64,000 nt of DNA from positions 496,001 to 560,000 of the forward strand of contig QKWM01000004.1 of assembly GCA_003248315.1 (NCBI GenBank), written 5' to 3'. The notes under the pieces were generated by a model, which worked only from the letters and a program-made list of their open reading frames with translations, made no database searches and was not told where the DNA came from. The stretch comes from Streptomyces sp. SW4 (GTDB lineage Bacteria; Actinomycetota; Actinomycetes; Streptomycetales; Streptomycetaceae). The position numbers and the translations under genes are program-made. This document shows positions 28,701 to 43,939 of the stretch, in pieces. Numbering within the stretch: the stretch's first letter is position 1; the number at the start of each line of letters is the position of its first letter.

Positions 28701-31700
28701 TCACGCCCCCCGCATCCACTGCTCCATCACCGTCAGCAGGTGGTCGGGGTCGACCGGCTTGGTCACGTAGTCGGAGGCGCCCGACTCGATCGCCTTCTCC
28801 CGGTCGCCCTTCATCGCCTTCGCGGTCAGCGCGATGATCGGCAGGCCGGCGAACTGCGGCATCCGCCGGATCGCCGTGGTCGTCGCGTACCCGTCCATCT
28901 CGGGCATCATGATGTCCATCAGGACGACCGCCACGTCCTCGTGCTGCTCGAGCACCTCGATGCCCTCGCGCCCGTTCTCCGCGTACAGCACGGACAGGCC
29001 GTGCTGCTCCAGGACGCTGGTGAGCGCGAAGACGTTACGGATGTCGTCGTCGACGATCAGCACTTTCTGGCCACCGAAGCGGATGCCCCGGTTCGGCCTC
29101 GGTGCCGCCTGCTGCTCCACGACGGACGGCCACTGCTCCGGCGTCGCGGACCGCGGCTCGGCCTGCGGCAGCTCCCGGCGGCGGCGCCGGAACAGCGCGG
29201 CGGCCCCGTTCCCGGACTCCTGGTACGGCTCCGCCGCGGCCGGCGTCTCGGCCTCCGCGTCCGGCGCCTCGGCGGCCTCGGCCGCGGACGCCACCAGGGC
29301 GCCCGGCTCCAGCGGCGACACCGGCTGCACGTACCCGTGCGGCGGCAGCTCGCTGGGGTGCAGCGGCAGGTACAGCGTGAACGTCGAGCCGCGGCCCGGC
29401 TCGCTCTGCGCGTGGATCTCGCCGCCGAGCAGCTGGGCGATCTCCCGGGAGATCGACAGCCCCAGCCCCGTACCGCCGTACTTGCGGCTGGTGGTGCCGT
29501 CGGCCTGCTTGAACGCCTCGAAGATCACCCGCATCTTGCTGGCCGCGATCCCGATGCCGGTGTCGGTCACGGAGAAGGCGATCAGCTCCGCGTCCGGGTC
29601 GGTCAGCGAACCGGCCTCCAGCAGCTGTTCGCGGATGGCCTGCGGGACGTCGTCCCGGGCGGGCCGGATGACCAGCTCCACCGATCCGGAGTCGGTGAAC
29701 TTCACCGCGTTGGACAGCAGGTTCCGCAGCACCTGGAGGAGGCGCTGCTCGTCGGTGTGCAGGTGGCCGGCAGCTCCGGCGAGACCCGCACCGACAGGTC
29801 GAGGCCCTTCTCCGCGGTCAGCGGCCGGAACGTGGCCTCCACGTAGTCGACGAGCTGCACGAGCGCGATGCGCGTCGGGGAGACGTCCATCTTGCCCGCC
29901 TCGACCTTCGACAGGTCGAGGATGTCGTTGATCAGCTGGAGCAGGTCGGAGCCGGCGCCGTGGATGGTCTCGGCGAACTCGACCTGCTTCGGGAGAGGTT
30001 CCCCTCGGCGTTGTCGGCGAGCAACTTGGCCAGAATCAGCAGCGAGTTGAGCGGGGTGCGCAGCTCGTGCGACATGTTGGCGAGGAACTCGCTCTTGTAG
30101 CGCATGGAGACCGCGAGCTGTTCGGCGCGCTCCTCCAGGACCTGCCGGGCCTCCTCGATCTCGGTGTTCTTCACCTCGATGTCGCGGTTCTGCTGGGCGA
30201 GCAGTTCGGCCTTCTCCTCCAGCTCCGCGTTGGACGCCTGGAGGGCCTTCTGCCGCTGCTCCAGTTCCTCCGACCGCTCCCGCAGCTGCTCGGTCAGCTC
30301 CTGCGACTGCTTCAGCAGCACCTCGGTCTTGGTGTTGACGGAGATGGTGTTGACGCTGGTCGCGATCATCTCGGCGATCTGGTTGAGGAAGTCCTTCTGG
30401 ATCTGCGTGAACGGCGTGAACGAGGCCAGCTCGATGACGCCGAGCACCTTCCCCTCGAACAGCACCGGCAGCACGATCACCTGGGCCGGCGGGGCCTCCC
30501 CGAGCCCGGAGGAGATCTTCAGATACCCGTTGGGCGCGTTCTCCACGAGGATCGTGCGCTTCTCCTGCGCGGCCGTGCCCACCAGCGCCTCACCGGGCCG
30601 GAACGACGTCGGCATGGAGCCCATCGAGTAGCCGTACGAGCCGAGCATGCGCAGCTCGTACTGGTCCTCCCCGGTGTCGGCGATCTCCTGGCCGTCGACC
30701 AGCGGCATGGCGAGGAAGAACGCGCCGTGCTGCGCGGAGACCACCGGGGTCAGCTCGCTCATGATCAGCGAGGCCACGTCCTGGAGGTCGCGCCGGCCCT
30801 GCATCAGCGCGGAGATCCGCGCGAGGTTGCCCTTGAGCCAGTCCTGCTCCTTGTTGGCGATCGTGGTGTCGCGCAGGTTGGCGATCATCTTGTTGATGTA
30901 GTCCTGAAGCTCCTGGATCTCCCCGGAGGCGTCCACGTCGATCTTCAGGTTGAGGTCGCCGCGGGTCACCGCGGTCGCCACGCGCGCGATGGCGCGCACC
31001 TGCCGGGTCAGGTTCCCGGCCATCTCGTTCACGGACTCCGTCAGGTCCCGCCAGGTGCCGTCGACGTCACGCACGCGTGCCTGCCCGCCGAGCTGTCCCT
31101 CGGTGCCCACCTCGCGGGCGACGCGGGTGACCTCCTCGGCGAAGGAGGACAGCTGGTCGACCATCGTGTTGATGGTCGTCTTCAGCTCCAGGATCTCGCC
31201 GCGCGCGTCGATGTCGATCTTCTTGGTGAGGTCGCCCTTGGCGATCGCCGTCGTCACCATGGCGATGTTGCGCACCTGACCGGTCAGGTTGGACGCCATC
31301 TGGTTCACCGACTCGGTGAGGTCCTTCCAGGTGCCGGCCACGCCGGGCACGTGCGCCTGCCCGCCGAGGATGCCGTCCGTGCCCACCTCGCGGGCCACCT
31401 TGGTGACCTGGTCGGCGAACGAACTCAGCGTCTTCACCATGGTGTTGAACGTCTCGGCGAGCTGCGCGACCTCGCCGCGCGCCTCGATCGTCACCGTCCG
31501 CGTCAGGTCGCCGTTGGCGACGGCGGCGGCGACCTGGGAGATGTTCCGCACCTGGACGGTGAGGTTCTTCGCCATCAGGTTGACGTTGTCGCTGAGGTCC
31601 TTCCAGATGCCGACGACGCCGGGCACGTGCGCCTGGCCGCCCAGGATGCCCTCGGTGCCCACCTCGCGGGCCACGCGCGTGACCTGCTCGGCGAAGGACG

Positions 31701-34207
31701 ACAGCTGGTCCACCATCGTGTTGACGGTCGTGACCAGTTCGAGGATCTCGCCCTTGGCGTCGACGGTGATCTTCTTCGACAGGTCGCCCTTGGCGACGGC
31801 CGTCGTCACCTCGGCGATGTTGCGGACCTGCATGGTCAGGTTGTTGGCCATGCCGTTCACGGACTGCGTGAGGTCCTTCCAGGTGCCGGAGACGCCCTGG
31901 ACCTCGGCCTGGCCGCCGAGGATGCCCTCCGTACCCACCTCGCGGGCGACGCGCGTGACCTCCTGGGCGAAGGACGACAGCTGGTCCACCATCGTGTTCA
32001 GGGTGTTCTTCAGCTCCAGGATCTCCCGCGCGCGTCCACGGTGATCTTCTGGGAGAGGTCGCCGCGGGCCACCGCGGTCGCGACCTGCGCGATGTTGCGC
32101 ACCTGGGCGGTGAGGTTCCCGGCCATGCCGTTCACCGAGTCGGTCAGGTCGCGCCACACGCCGGCGACGCCGGGCACCTGCGCCTGACCGCCGAGACGGC
32201 CCTCGGTGCCCACCTCGCGGGCCACGCGCGTGACCTGCTCGGCGAAGGACGACAGCTGGTCCACCATCGTGTTGATGGTGTTCTTCAGCTCCAGGATCTC
32301 CCCGCGGGCGTCCACGTCGATCTTCTGCGACAGGTCGCCGCGCGCCACGGCCGTCGTCACCTGCGCGATGTTGCGCACCTGCGAGGTGAGGTTCCCGGCC
32401 ATGGAGTTGACGGAGTCCGTCAGCTCCTTCCACGTACCCGAGACGCCGTCGACCCGGGCCTGACCGCCGAGCCGGCCCTCCGTGCCCACGTCCCGGGCCA
32501 TCCGCGTCACCTGGTCGGCGAAGCTGGAGAGCTGGTCCACCATCGTGTTCACGGTGTTCTTCAGCTGGAGCATCTCGCCGGAGACGTCGACCGTCACCTT
32601 CTGCGACAGGTCGCCGTTGGCCACGGCCGTCGTCACCTGGGCGATGTTCCTCACCTGACCGGTGAGGTTCCGGAACGCCGTGTTGACGGAGTCGGTGAGG
32701 TCCTTCCAGGTGCCCGCCGCCCCGGCACCTGCGCCTGACCGCCCAGCTCGCCCTCGACACCGACCTCGCGCGCCACGCGCGTGACCTCGGCACCGAAGGC
32801 GGACAGCTGGTCGACCATCGTGTTGACGGTGTTCTTCAGCTCCAGCATCTCGCCGGCCACGTCCACGGTGACCTTCTGCGACAGGTCGCCGTTGGCCACC
32901 GCCGTCGTCACCGCGGCGATGTCGCGCACCTGAGTGGTCAGGTTCCGGAAGACCGTGTTGACGGAGTCGGTGAGGTCCTTCCAGGTGCCGGCGGCCCCGG
33001 GCACGTTCGCCTGCCCGCCGAGCCGCCCCTCGGCACCGACCTCGTTCGCGACGCGCGTGACCTCGTCCGCGAAGATCCGCAGCGTCTCGGTCATCTGGTT
33101 GATGGTGTCGGCGAGCTGCGCCACCTCGCCGCGCGCCGGGACGGTCACCTTCCGCGACAGGTCGCCGTTGGCGACCGCGGTGGTCACCTCGGCGATCCCG
33201 CGCACCTGGGCGGTGAGGTTCCCGGCCATCGTGTTGACGGAGTCGGTCAGCTCCTTCCACACGCCGGCCACCCCGGGCACCTGCGCCTGCCCGCCGAGCG
33301 CGCCCTCGGTGCCGACCTCGCGCGCGACCCGCGTCACCTCGGAGGAGAACGCCGAGAGCTGGTCGACCATCGTGTTGACGGTGTTCTTCAGCTCCAGCAT
33401 CTCGCCGGCCACGTGCACCGTGACCTTGCGCGACAGATCGCCCTTGGCGACCGCCGTCGTGACCAGCGCGATGTCCCGCACCTGCGCCGTCAGCCGGTAC
33501 GCCATCGTGTTGACGGAGTCGGTGAGGTCCTTCCACGAACCCGACATGCCCCGCACCCGGGCCTGACCGCCGAGCTTGCCCTCGGTGCCCACCTCGCTGG
33601 CCACGCGCGTGACCTCGTCGGTGAACGTCGACAACTGGTCGACCAGGTTGTTCACGGTCCGGGCGACCTTCAGGAACTCGCCGCGCAGCGGATGCCCGGC
33701 CCCCTCCGGCGCCGGCGCCCGCAGCTCCATCCGGGGCGACAGATCGCCGTCCGCCACCGCCGACAGGACCCGGCTCACCTCGGAGACGGGCCGTACGAGG
33801 TCGTCGACGAGCGCGTTGGAGTGGTCGATCGCGGTCGCCCACGAGCCCTCGCAGGCCCCCGTCTCCAGCCGCTCCGTGAGCTTGCCCTCACGGCCGACCA
33901 TGCGCCGCACCCGCGCCAGCTCGCCCGTCAGATGCAGATTGCGGTCGGCGACCTCGTTGAACACGGCGGCGATCTCCGACATCACGCCGTCGCCGGACAC
34001 TGTGAGCCGCTTGCGGAAGTTGCCGTCCCGCATGGACACCAGGGCGGCCAGCAGCCGGTTCAGGGCGGCGGTGTCCACCTCGGTGGTGCCGCCCCGGACG
34101 CCCCCGCCTCGGGTTTTGCCCTGATGGTGCGGTTTGCCCTGACTGCTTGGGGACTGTCCGCCCTTCGCGCGCGTCTTCGTGCCCCGCGTCGCTGCGCCAG
34201 ACTCCAC
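28701..34207 (-). CDS. osaA: Hybrid histidine kinase OsaA with ten-copy HAMP array
   Basis: An osmosensing hybrid kinase of about 1,836 residues. GTG 34207 follows GGGAGGGACAA. After a basic N-terminus come N-terminal HAMP-like segments and then ten near-identical 92-residue units, each with [18 protein letters not shown] and the linker [15 protein letters not shown] domain follows ([19 protein letters not shown] ...), then a long coiled coil, the H box [15 protein letters not shown], the ATPase with GGTGLGLSI, and a C-terminal receiver with [12 protein letters not shown] and [10 protein letters not shown]. No membrane span is evident. One-base deletions fall near 32725, 32030, 29997 and 29767; the first two lie inside the repeat array. 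osaB lies downstream and osaC is divergent. Confidence 0.92.
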
Positions 34208-34598
34208 TTGTCCCTCCCGCAGGGATCGACCGTCACTGCAGTGACCGGGTATCACCAGTCGGCGTACCGGTTACTACCGCGTATTTCCTGTACTTCTACG
34301 CATCCCGCCCGGCCTGCCGGGCTGCTCCAGGGCTGCTGCCCGTCGTACGCGGTCGGCACTCAGCCCGCCCGGACCTTCACAGAAAGCTTGCCCAGTGTTT
34401 CACCCCGGCCGAACCAGGCCATAACAGTTCGGCAGCTTCGCACATCGTCCGCACACCCTCCGGACGGAAACACTGCAGACCGGCATCCGCATGGACGGCG
34501 AAGGTAAGTAACCTTGCATGCGGCTGTCCAGCCACGCCGGTCCGTCCGGCCTGGGCGGTGGCACGGATACGAGCGGGCATCGGAGGGGCGGCCGGACA
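34208..34598. promoter_or_regulatory. Divergent osaA/osaC promoter region
   Basis: About 390 bases between the divergent starts. An inverted repeat AAGGT-AAGTA-ACCTT at 34501-34515 lies 84 bases before the osaC ATG and is a candidate operator or start-proximal element. GTGACCGGGTATCAC near 34240 contains GGGTAT, the downstream half of a stress-sigma (SigB) promoter, but I could not match the other half with correct spacing. Confidence 0.5.
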
Positions 34599-37346
34599 AT
34601 GACCACCGGACTGATCCCGGGGGACAGCCCCCGGAGCCCACGCCGACGGGCGGCCTGCCGCAGCAGCGGCGCGACCCGTCCGGCGAGGACACCGTGCACG
34701 CAGAGGAAGGGTCGAGGAGTTCTGTGATCACCGCGCGCGCGGCCGCCAGCTTCGAGCCCGTCGGGCGATCGGTGGCGAGCGCCCGCTCCTTCGTCCGCGA
34801 CACCCTCCAGGGCTGGGCTACGCCGACATCGTCGACGACGCCGTGGTGCTCACCAGCGAGCTGGTCACCAATGCCGTGGTCCACGCCGGCACCTCCGCCG
34901 ACGTCATGTGCCTGCGCAGCGACGAAGGCGTGCGGATCGAGGTCGCCGACCGCTACCCCGAGCGCGAGGTCCCGCTCCAGGGCTCGCCCGCCACCATGGG
35001 CAGCCCCGACCGGGAGGGCGGCCGCGGACTCCAGCTGTGCGCGGCGCTGGCCGCCCGCTGGGGCGTCGAGTACACCCCGACCCACAAGAACGTCTGGTTC
35101 CACCTGGACCTCCCGAGCGGCCGGTCGGCACCCGCGCCGCGGGCCCCTGCCTCCCCTCCGACCTCCTCCCCCTCGCCGACGGCCGGGTCCGCGTCGCCGT
35201 CGTCCAGATCGACCGCACGGGCGCGATCACGGCGTGGAACGAGGACGCGGAGGAACTCTTCGGCTACGCGGCCGAGCAGGTCACCGGCAAGCCCCTGACC
35301 GACCTGGCGGCCTGGCCGCACACCCCGGGCACCAGCACCGGCATCGCCGAGGCGCTCCAGCTCTCCCGCTGGGAGGGCAGCTACGGCATCCGCGGCGCCA
35401 ACGGCCGCGTCACCCCCGTCTACGCCTCCCACCTCCGCGTCCGCGACACCGGCGGCGAGCCGTCCACGGTGTGCCTCCTGGTCCGCGACCACGAGCGCGC
35501 GGTCCTGCAGACACCGTTGCGCGTCCCGTCCGACACGGGGGCCTCCTCCGAGGCGCAGAGCACCGACCCCTTCGAGGTCTTCATCGGCTCCCCCGCCCCG
35601 GACGACCTCGACGGCCTTCTGCAGCGCACGGTGGAGCGCGCCCGGGACATGCTGGACGCGGACGCCGCCTTCCTCCTCCTCGCCACGGACGACGAGACGG
35701 AGCTGGAGGTCCGCGCCTCCACGGGCCTGCCCTCGGCCCGCCAGCGCTTCGCCCGCGTCCCCGTCGAGGCCGGCCCCGGCCGCTACGGCTCGGCCCGCAT
35801 GCCGGCCGTCCACGAGGACCTCACGGTCGTCCCCGGCGCCGTCCCCCTGCTGAACGGCACGGGCATGCGCTCGGTCGTCACGGTCCCCCTCAAGGTCGAG
35901 GGCCGCCTCACGGGCTCCCTCGGCGTCGCCGCGGAGGCCCCCGGCCGCTACTCGAACGAGGAGGCGCTGCGCCTGCAGTTCGCGGCCGACCGCATCGCCC
36001 TGGCCGTCGAGTCGGCGCGCCTGGGCGAACTGGAGCGGCTGCGCCGCGGCTCGCTCAGTTTCCTGGTGGAGGCCTCCGACCTCCTGGCCGGCACCCTGGA
36101 CCGCGACCAGACCCTCGCCCTGATGGCCCAGATGACGGTCCCGACCCTGGCGACCTGGTGCGCCGTGTACACCATCGCCGACCAGGCCTCGGAACCGTAC
36201 CTGTCCTACGTCCTGCACGAGGACGAGGAACTCATCGACGGGATCAAGTCGCTGCTGTCCAAGGTGCCCCCGCCCGACCCGGTGCCCACGCCGGGCGCCC
36301 GGGTGTGGAGCACTCCCGGCGAGGTCGCCCACCAGGCGGCGCTGCGCTCCTCCATGCGCAGCCTCGGCCTGAGCGGCGGCCCGACCCGTCAGGTGCGGCC
36401 GGGGATCGGCCCGACGCTGGCCACGGCGTCCGCCGTCGGCGGCGAGACGGTGGTCCTGCCGCTGGTCGCCCGCAACCGCGTCATCGGCATGCTCACGCTC
36501 GGCAAGCCGACCGACGAGCACTTCCGCCAGGAGATCCTGGAACTGGCCGAGGACCTCTCCCGCCGCGCCGCCCTGGCCCTGGACAACGCCCGCCTCTACT
36601 CGGAGCGCACGGCGATCAGCCAGTCCCTCCAGCGCAGCCTCCTGCCGCCGGAGCTCCCGCAGATCGACGGCGTCGAGGTCGAGGTCATCTACCGCGCGGC
36701 CGGCGAGGGCAACGAGGTCGGCGGCGACTTCTACGACCTGTTCCCCATCAGCGACGGCGCCTACGGCTTCGCCATCGGCGACGTCTGCGGCACGGGCCCG
36801 AACGCGGCGGCCGTCACGGGCCTCGCCCGGCACGCCCTGCGCCTGCTGGCCCGCGAGGGCCTGAGCGGCCCGGCGGTCCTGGAGCGTCTCAACTCCGCCA
36901 TCCTCGACGAGGGCGCCCGCAGCCGCTTCCTGACGCTTCTGTACGGCGAGATGCGCCCCCAGGAGGACGGCAGCGCGGAGCTGAAGGTGGTCTGCGCCGG
37001 TCACCCGCTCCCGCTGCGCCTGCGCCAGGACGGCACGGTCGAGCCGGCCGCCGAGCCGCAGCCGCTCCTCGGCGTCATCGACGACCTGGAGCTGTACGAG
37101 GAGACGGTCACGCTCGACCCGGGCGACGTGCTCCTGTGCGTCACGGACGGCGTCACCGAACGCCGGGAGGGCTCCCGCATGTTGGGCGACGACGGCCTCG
37201 CCGACGTCCTGACGACGTGTACGGGCCTGACCGCGGGCGCGGTGGCGGCCCGCATCATGCGCGCGGTGGAACGCTTCGCGTCGGACGCCCCGTCGGACGA
37301 CATGGCGATCCTGGCGATGCGCGTCCCGGAGCCTCACGCCGATTAG
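34599..37346 (+). CDS. osaC: Multidomain anti-sigma / PP2C phosphatase OsaC
   Basis: About 916 residues after correction; architecture and location match OsaC, which modulates SigB after osmotic stress in S. coelicolor. ATG 34599 has GGAGGGG about ten bases upstream. Domains in order: RsbW-like ATPase (VLTSELVTNAVVHAG ... GGRGLQLCAALAARWG); PAS (AVVQIDRTGAITAWNEDAEELFGY); two GAF domains (about residues 310-450 and 470-610); PP2C/SpoIIE phosphatase with GNEVGGDFYDLF, GDVCGTGPNAA, VCAGHPLPL and LLCVTDGVTE. Breaks at about 34622, 34815 and 35120 are all in the first third. An intrinsic terminator follows 15 bases after the stop. Confidence 0.9.
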
Positions 37347-37361
37347 GAGAGCGGACATGCG

Positions 37362-37391
37362 AAAGGCCCCGCCCAATGGGCGGGGCCTTTT
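37362..37391. terminator. Bidirectional terminator of osaC and tRNA-Thr
   Basis: The sequence AAAGGCCCCGCCC-AAT-GGGCGGGGCCTTTT forms a 13-bp stem with T-residues on both strands. It sits between the osaC stop and the 3' end of the convergent tRNA gene. Confidence 0.9.
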
Positions 37392-37396
37392 CGTGG

Positions 37397-37469
37397 AGCC
37401 CCCAAACGGAATCGAACCGTTGACCTTCTCCTTACCATGGAGACGCTCTGCCGACTGAGCTATAGGGGC
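37397..37469 (-). tRNA. tRNA-Thr (anticodon GGT)
   Basis: On the minus strand a 73-base cloverleaf is clear. The acceptor stem GCCCCTA pairs with TGGGGGC (one G-T pair), the D arm is GCTCAGTCGGCAGAGC, the anticodon stem is TCTCC/GGAGA with loop ATGGTAA, and the T arm is AACGG-TTCGATT-CCGTT. The anticodon GGT reads ACC/ACU threonine codons. CCA is not encoded. Confidence 0.96.
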
Positions 37470-37545
37470 CTGTCGCCTTTTCGAGGTTTCCCTCGCGGCA
37501 ACGGAATAGATCATACCCCGAACAGAGCCGTGCTCCCAACCACGC

Positions 37546-38223
37546 TCAGAAGGCGGGCTCCAACAGTCCTCCGAGCGCGTTGCACGCGGACACGATCCGC
37601 TGCATGTCCCGCTTGGTCAGCGAGGCGTCGACCGGCAGCGCGAGCGTCTCGTCGGCGGCCCGCTCGGTCTCCGGCAGCGCCACGCACCGCCGGAACTCCG
37701 GGAGTCGGTGCACGGGCGTCTTCACGGGCACGCGGCAGTCGACGCCCCGGCCGCGTACGGCCCGTGCGAAGGCGTCCCGGTCGGGCCGGCCGTTCCCGGG
37801 CACGCGGACGACGTACTGCTGGTAGGTGTGCCCGACCCCGCTGTCCGGCGTGCGCACTCCGCGCAGCTTGGCATCGAGGTAGGCGGCGCGCTGCCGCCGC
37901 TGCGCCATCTCGTCGCCCGGCGCTTCGGATTCGCGTTCCTGCAGCACCAGCAGCCCGTGCCGCTCACCTATGTCGAGCAGCCGCGGCATGTCCGCCGGCC
38001 GCCCGAAGCGGTGTACGGCGACCACGGCGGCGGTGCGGGGGCCGACGGCGGCCTCGACGGCGGACGGGTCGAGGCAGTAGGTGACCGGGTCTATGTCGGC
38101 GAACACCGGAAGCGCCCCGGCCCGCGCGACGGCTTCGGCGACTTCGACGTTCCCGAAGGCCGACACGATGACCTCGTCACCGACTCCGACGCCGGCGGCC
38201 CTCAGCATGGCTGCAGTACCCAT
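37546..38223 (-). CDS. Shortened DegT/DnrJ/EryC1-family protein lacking the PLP-lysine region
   Basis: 225 residues, intact, ATG 38223. It aligns by motif with sugar aminotransferases: GTAAMLRAAGVGVGDEVIVSAF, GALPVFADIDPVTYCLDP, VVAVHRFGRPADMPRLLDIGERHGLLVLQ, then the C-terminal DAFARAVRGRGVDCRVPVKTPVHRLPEF and LALPVDASL. Normal members have ~370 residues. Here the ~50 N-terminal residues before GTAA are missing, as is the ~90-residue middle that holds the Schiff-base Lys (SF-x4-K-x2-GE-type). Aminotransferase activity is therefore unlikely. It lies immediately downstream of the rRNA operon terminator on the same strand, with almost no room for its own promoter. Confidence 0.8.
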   Translation of the reverse strand: MGTAAMLRAAGVGVGDEVIVSAFGNVEVAEAVARAGALPVFADIDPVTYCLDPSAVEAAVGPRTAAVVAVHRFGRPADMPRLLDIGERHGLLVLQERESEAPGDEMAQRRQRAAYLDAKLRGVRTPDSGVGHTYQQYVVRVPGNGRPDRDAFARAVRGRGVDCRVPVKTPVHRLPEFRRCVALPETERAADETLALPVDASLTKRDMQRIVSACNALGGLLEPAF

Positions 38224-38269
38224 GACTGCGATGGTGGTTGCGACACGTGAACATCAAGTGACGGACAGC

Positions 38270-38308
38270 AAAAAAGGATTGGACCCGGAACGGAAGTTCC
38301 GGGTCCAA
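38270..38308 (-). terminator. rRNA operon terminator
   Basis: A perfect 13-bp stem TTGGACCCGGAAC / GTTCCGGGTCCAA with a four-base loop is followed on the minus strand by T6 after CC. It lies 15 bases beyond the 5S 3' end. Confidence 0.93.
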
Positions 38309-38322
38309 CCCTTTGAAGAATT

Positions 38323-38440
38323 GTTCGGCGGCGTCCTACTCTCCCACAGGGTCCCCCTGCAGTACCATCGGCGCTGTAAGGCTTAGCTTCCGGGTTCGGA
38401 ATGTAACCGGGCGTTTCCCCTACGCTATGACCACCGAAAC
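38323..38440 (-). rRNA. rrf: 5S ribosomal RNA
   Basis: On the minus strand it begins GTTTCGGTGGTCATAGCG and ends GAGTAGGACGCCGCCGAAC, the standard Streptomyces 5S. The central segment CGAACCCGGAAGCTAAGCC is present. Ends are set to the nearest base or two. Confidence 0.95.
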
Positions 38441-38514
38441 ACTATGAAACAAACAACAACCAGCACAATGGCTGTTCGTGGTTTCAGAACCAACACAGTG
38501 GACGCGAGCAACTG

Positions 38515-43450
<4,936 letters not shown>

Positions 43451-43939
43451 TGCTTACCGGTGATCCGGTACCACCACGAGAGCGGAACATCGGGAGGAAT
43501 AGTCCCGATGTTCACAGCGTCCTCGCTGTGTTTTTCAAAGGAACCTCGCCCTCCCGGAGTGGGAGAGACGGGGTATCAACATATCTGGCGTTGACTTTTG
43601 GCACGCTGTTGAGTTCTCAAGGAACGGACGCTTCCTTCGTACTCACCCTCTCGGGCTTTCCTCCGGGCGCTTCCCTTCGGTGTTTCCGACTCTATCAGAT
43701 CTTTCCGATCCGATTTCCTCGGTGCTTTCCAGGTCTCCGCTCTCGCGGTTTCCTTTCCGGCGCTTCCGACTTTATCAGAGATTCTGAGTCGGAATTTCCC
43801 GCCCCTGCCGGGTCGCCCTCGACCCATGAGGAGGTCGGGTGCCCGTCCGAGCGGAGTTGTAAACGTACTGGAGCGGGGCGCCAGGATGCAAATCGAGGCG
43901 CCCCGCCCTCGTTGGCGCGGACGGACGGCCGACGGACCG
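43451..43939 (-). promoter_or_regulatory. rRNA operon promoter and leader region
   Basis: About 490 bases without a gene between RNase J and 16S. On the minus strand two near-identical elements, TCTGATAAAGTCGGAAGCGCCG (about 43758-43779) and TCTGATAGAGTCGGAAACACCG (about 43678-43699), look like tandem promoter -10 regions (TAAAGT, TAGAGT). Downstream, CCTTGAGAACTCAACAGCGTGCC (about 43601-43623) is the conserved Streptomyces rrn leader segment. Further stems such as GAACATCGGGA ... TCCCGATGTTC (43487-43523) probably pair for 16S processing. Confidence 0.75.

Noticed and set aside
30067..32187. 706-residue plus-strand repetitive frame
   Set aside because: Antisense shadow of the OsaA HAMP array; its periodicity simply mirrors the repeats.
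34240..34255. SigB-type promoter upstream of osaC
   Set aside because: GGGTAT is present but no GNNT half-site occurs at the required 14-16 base spacing.
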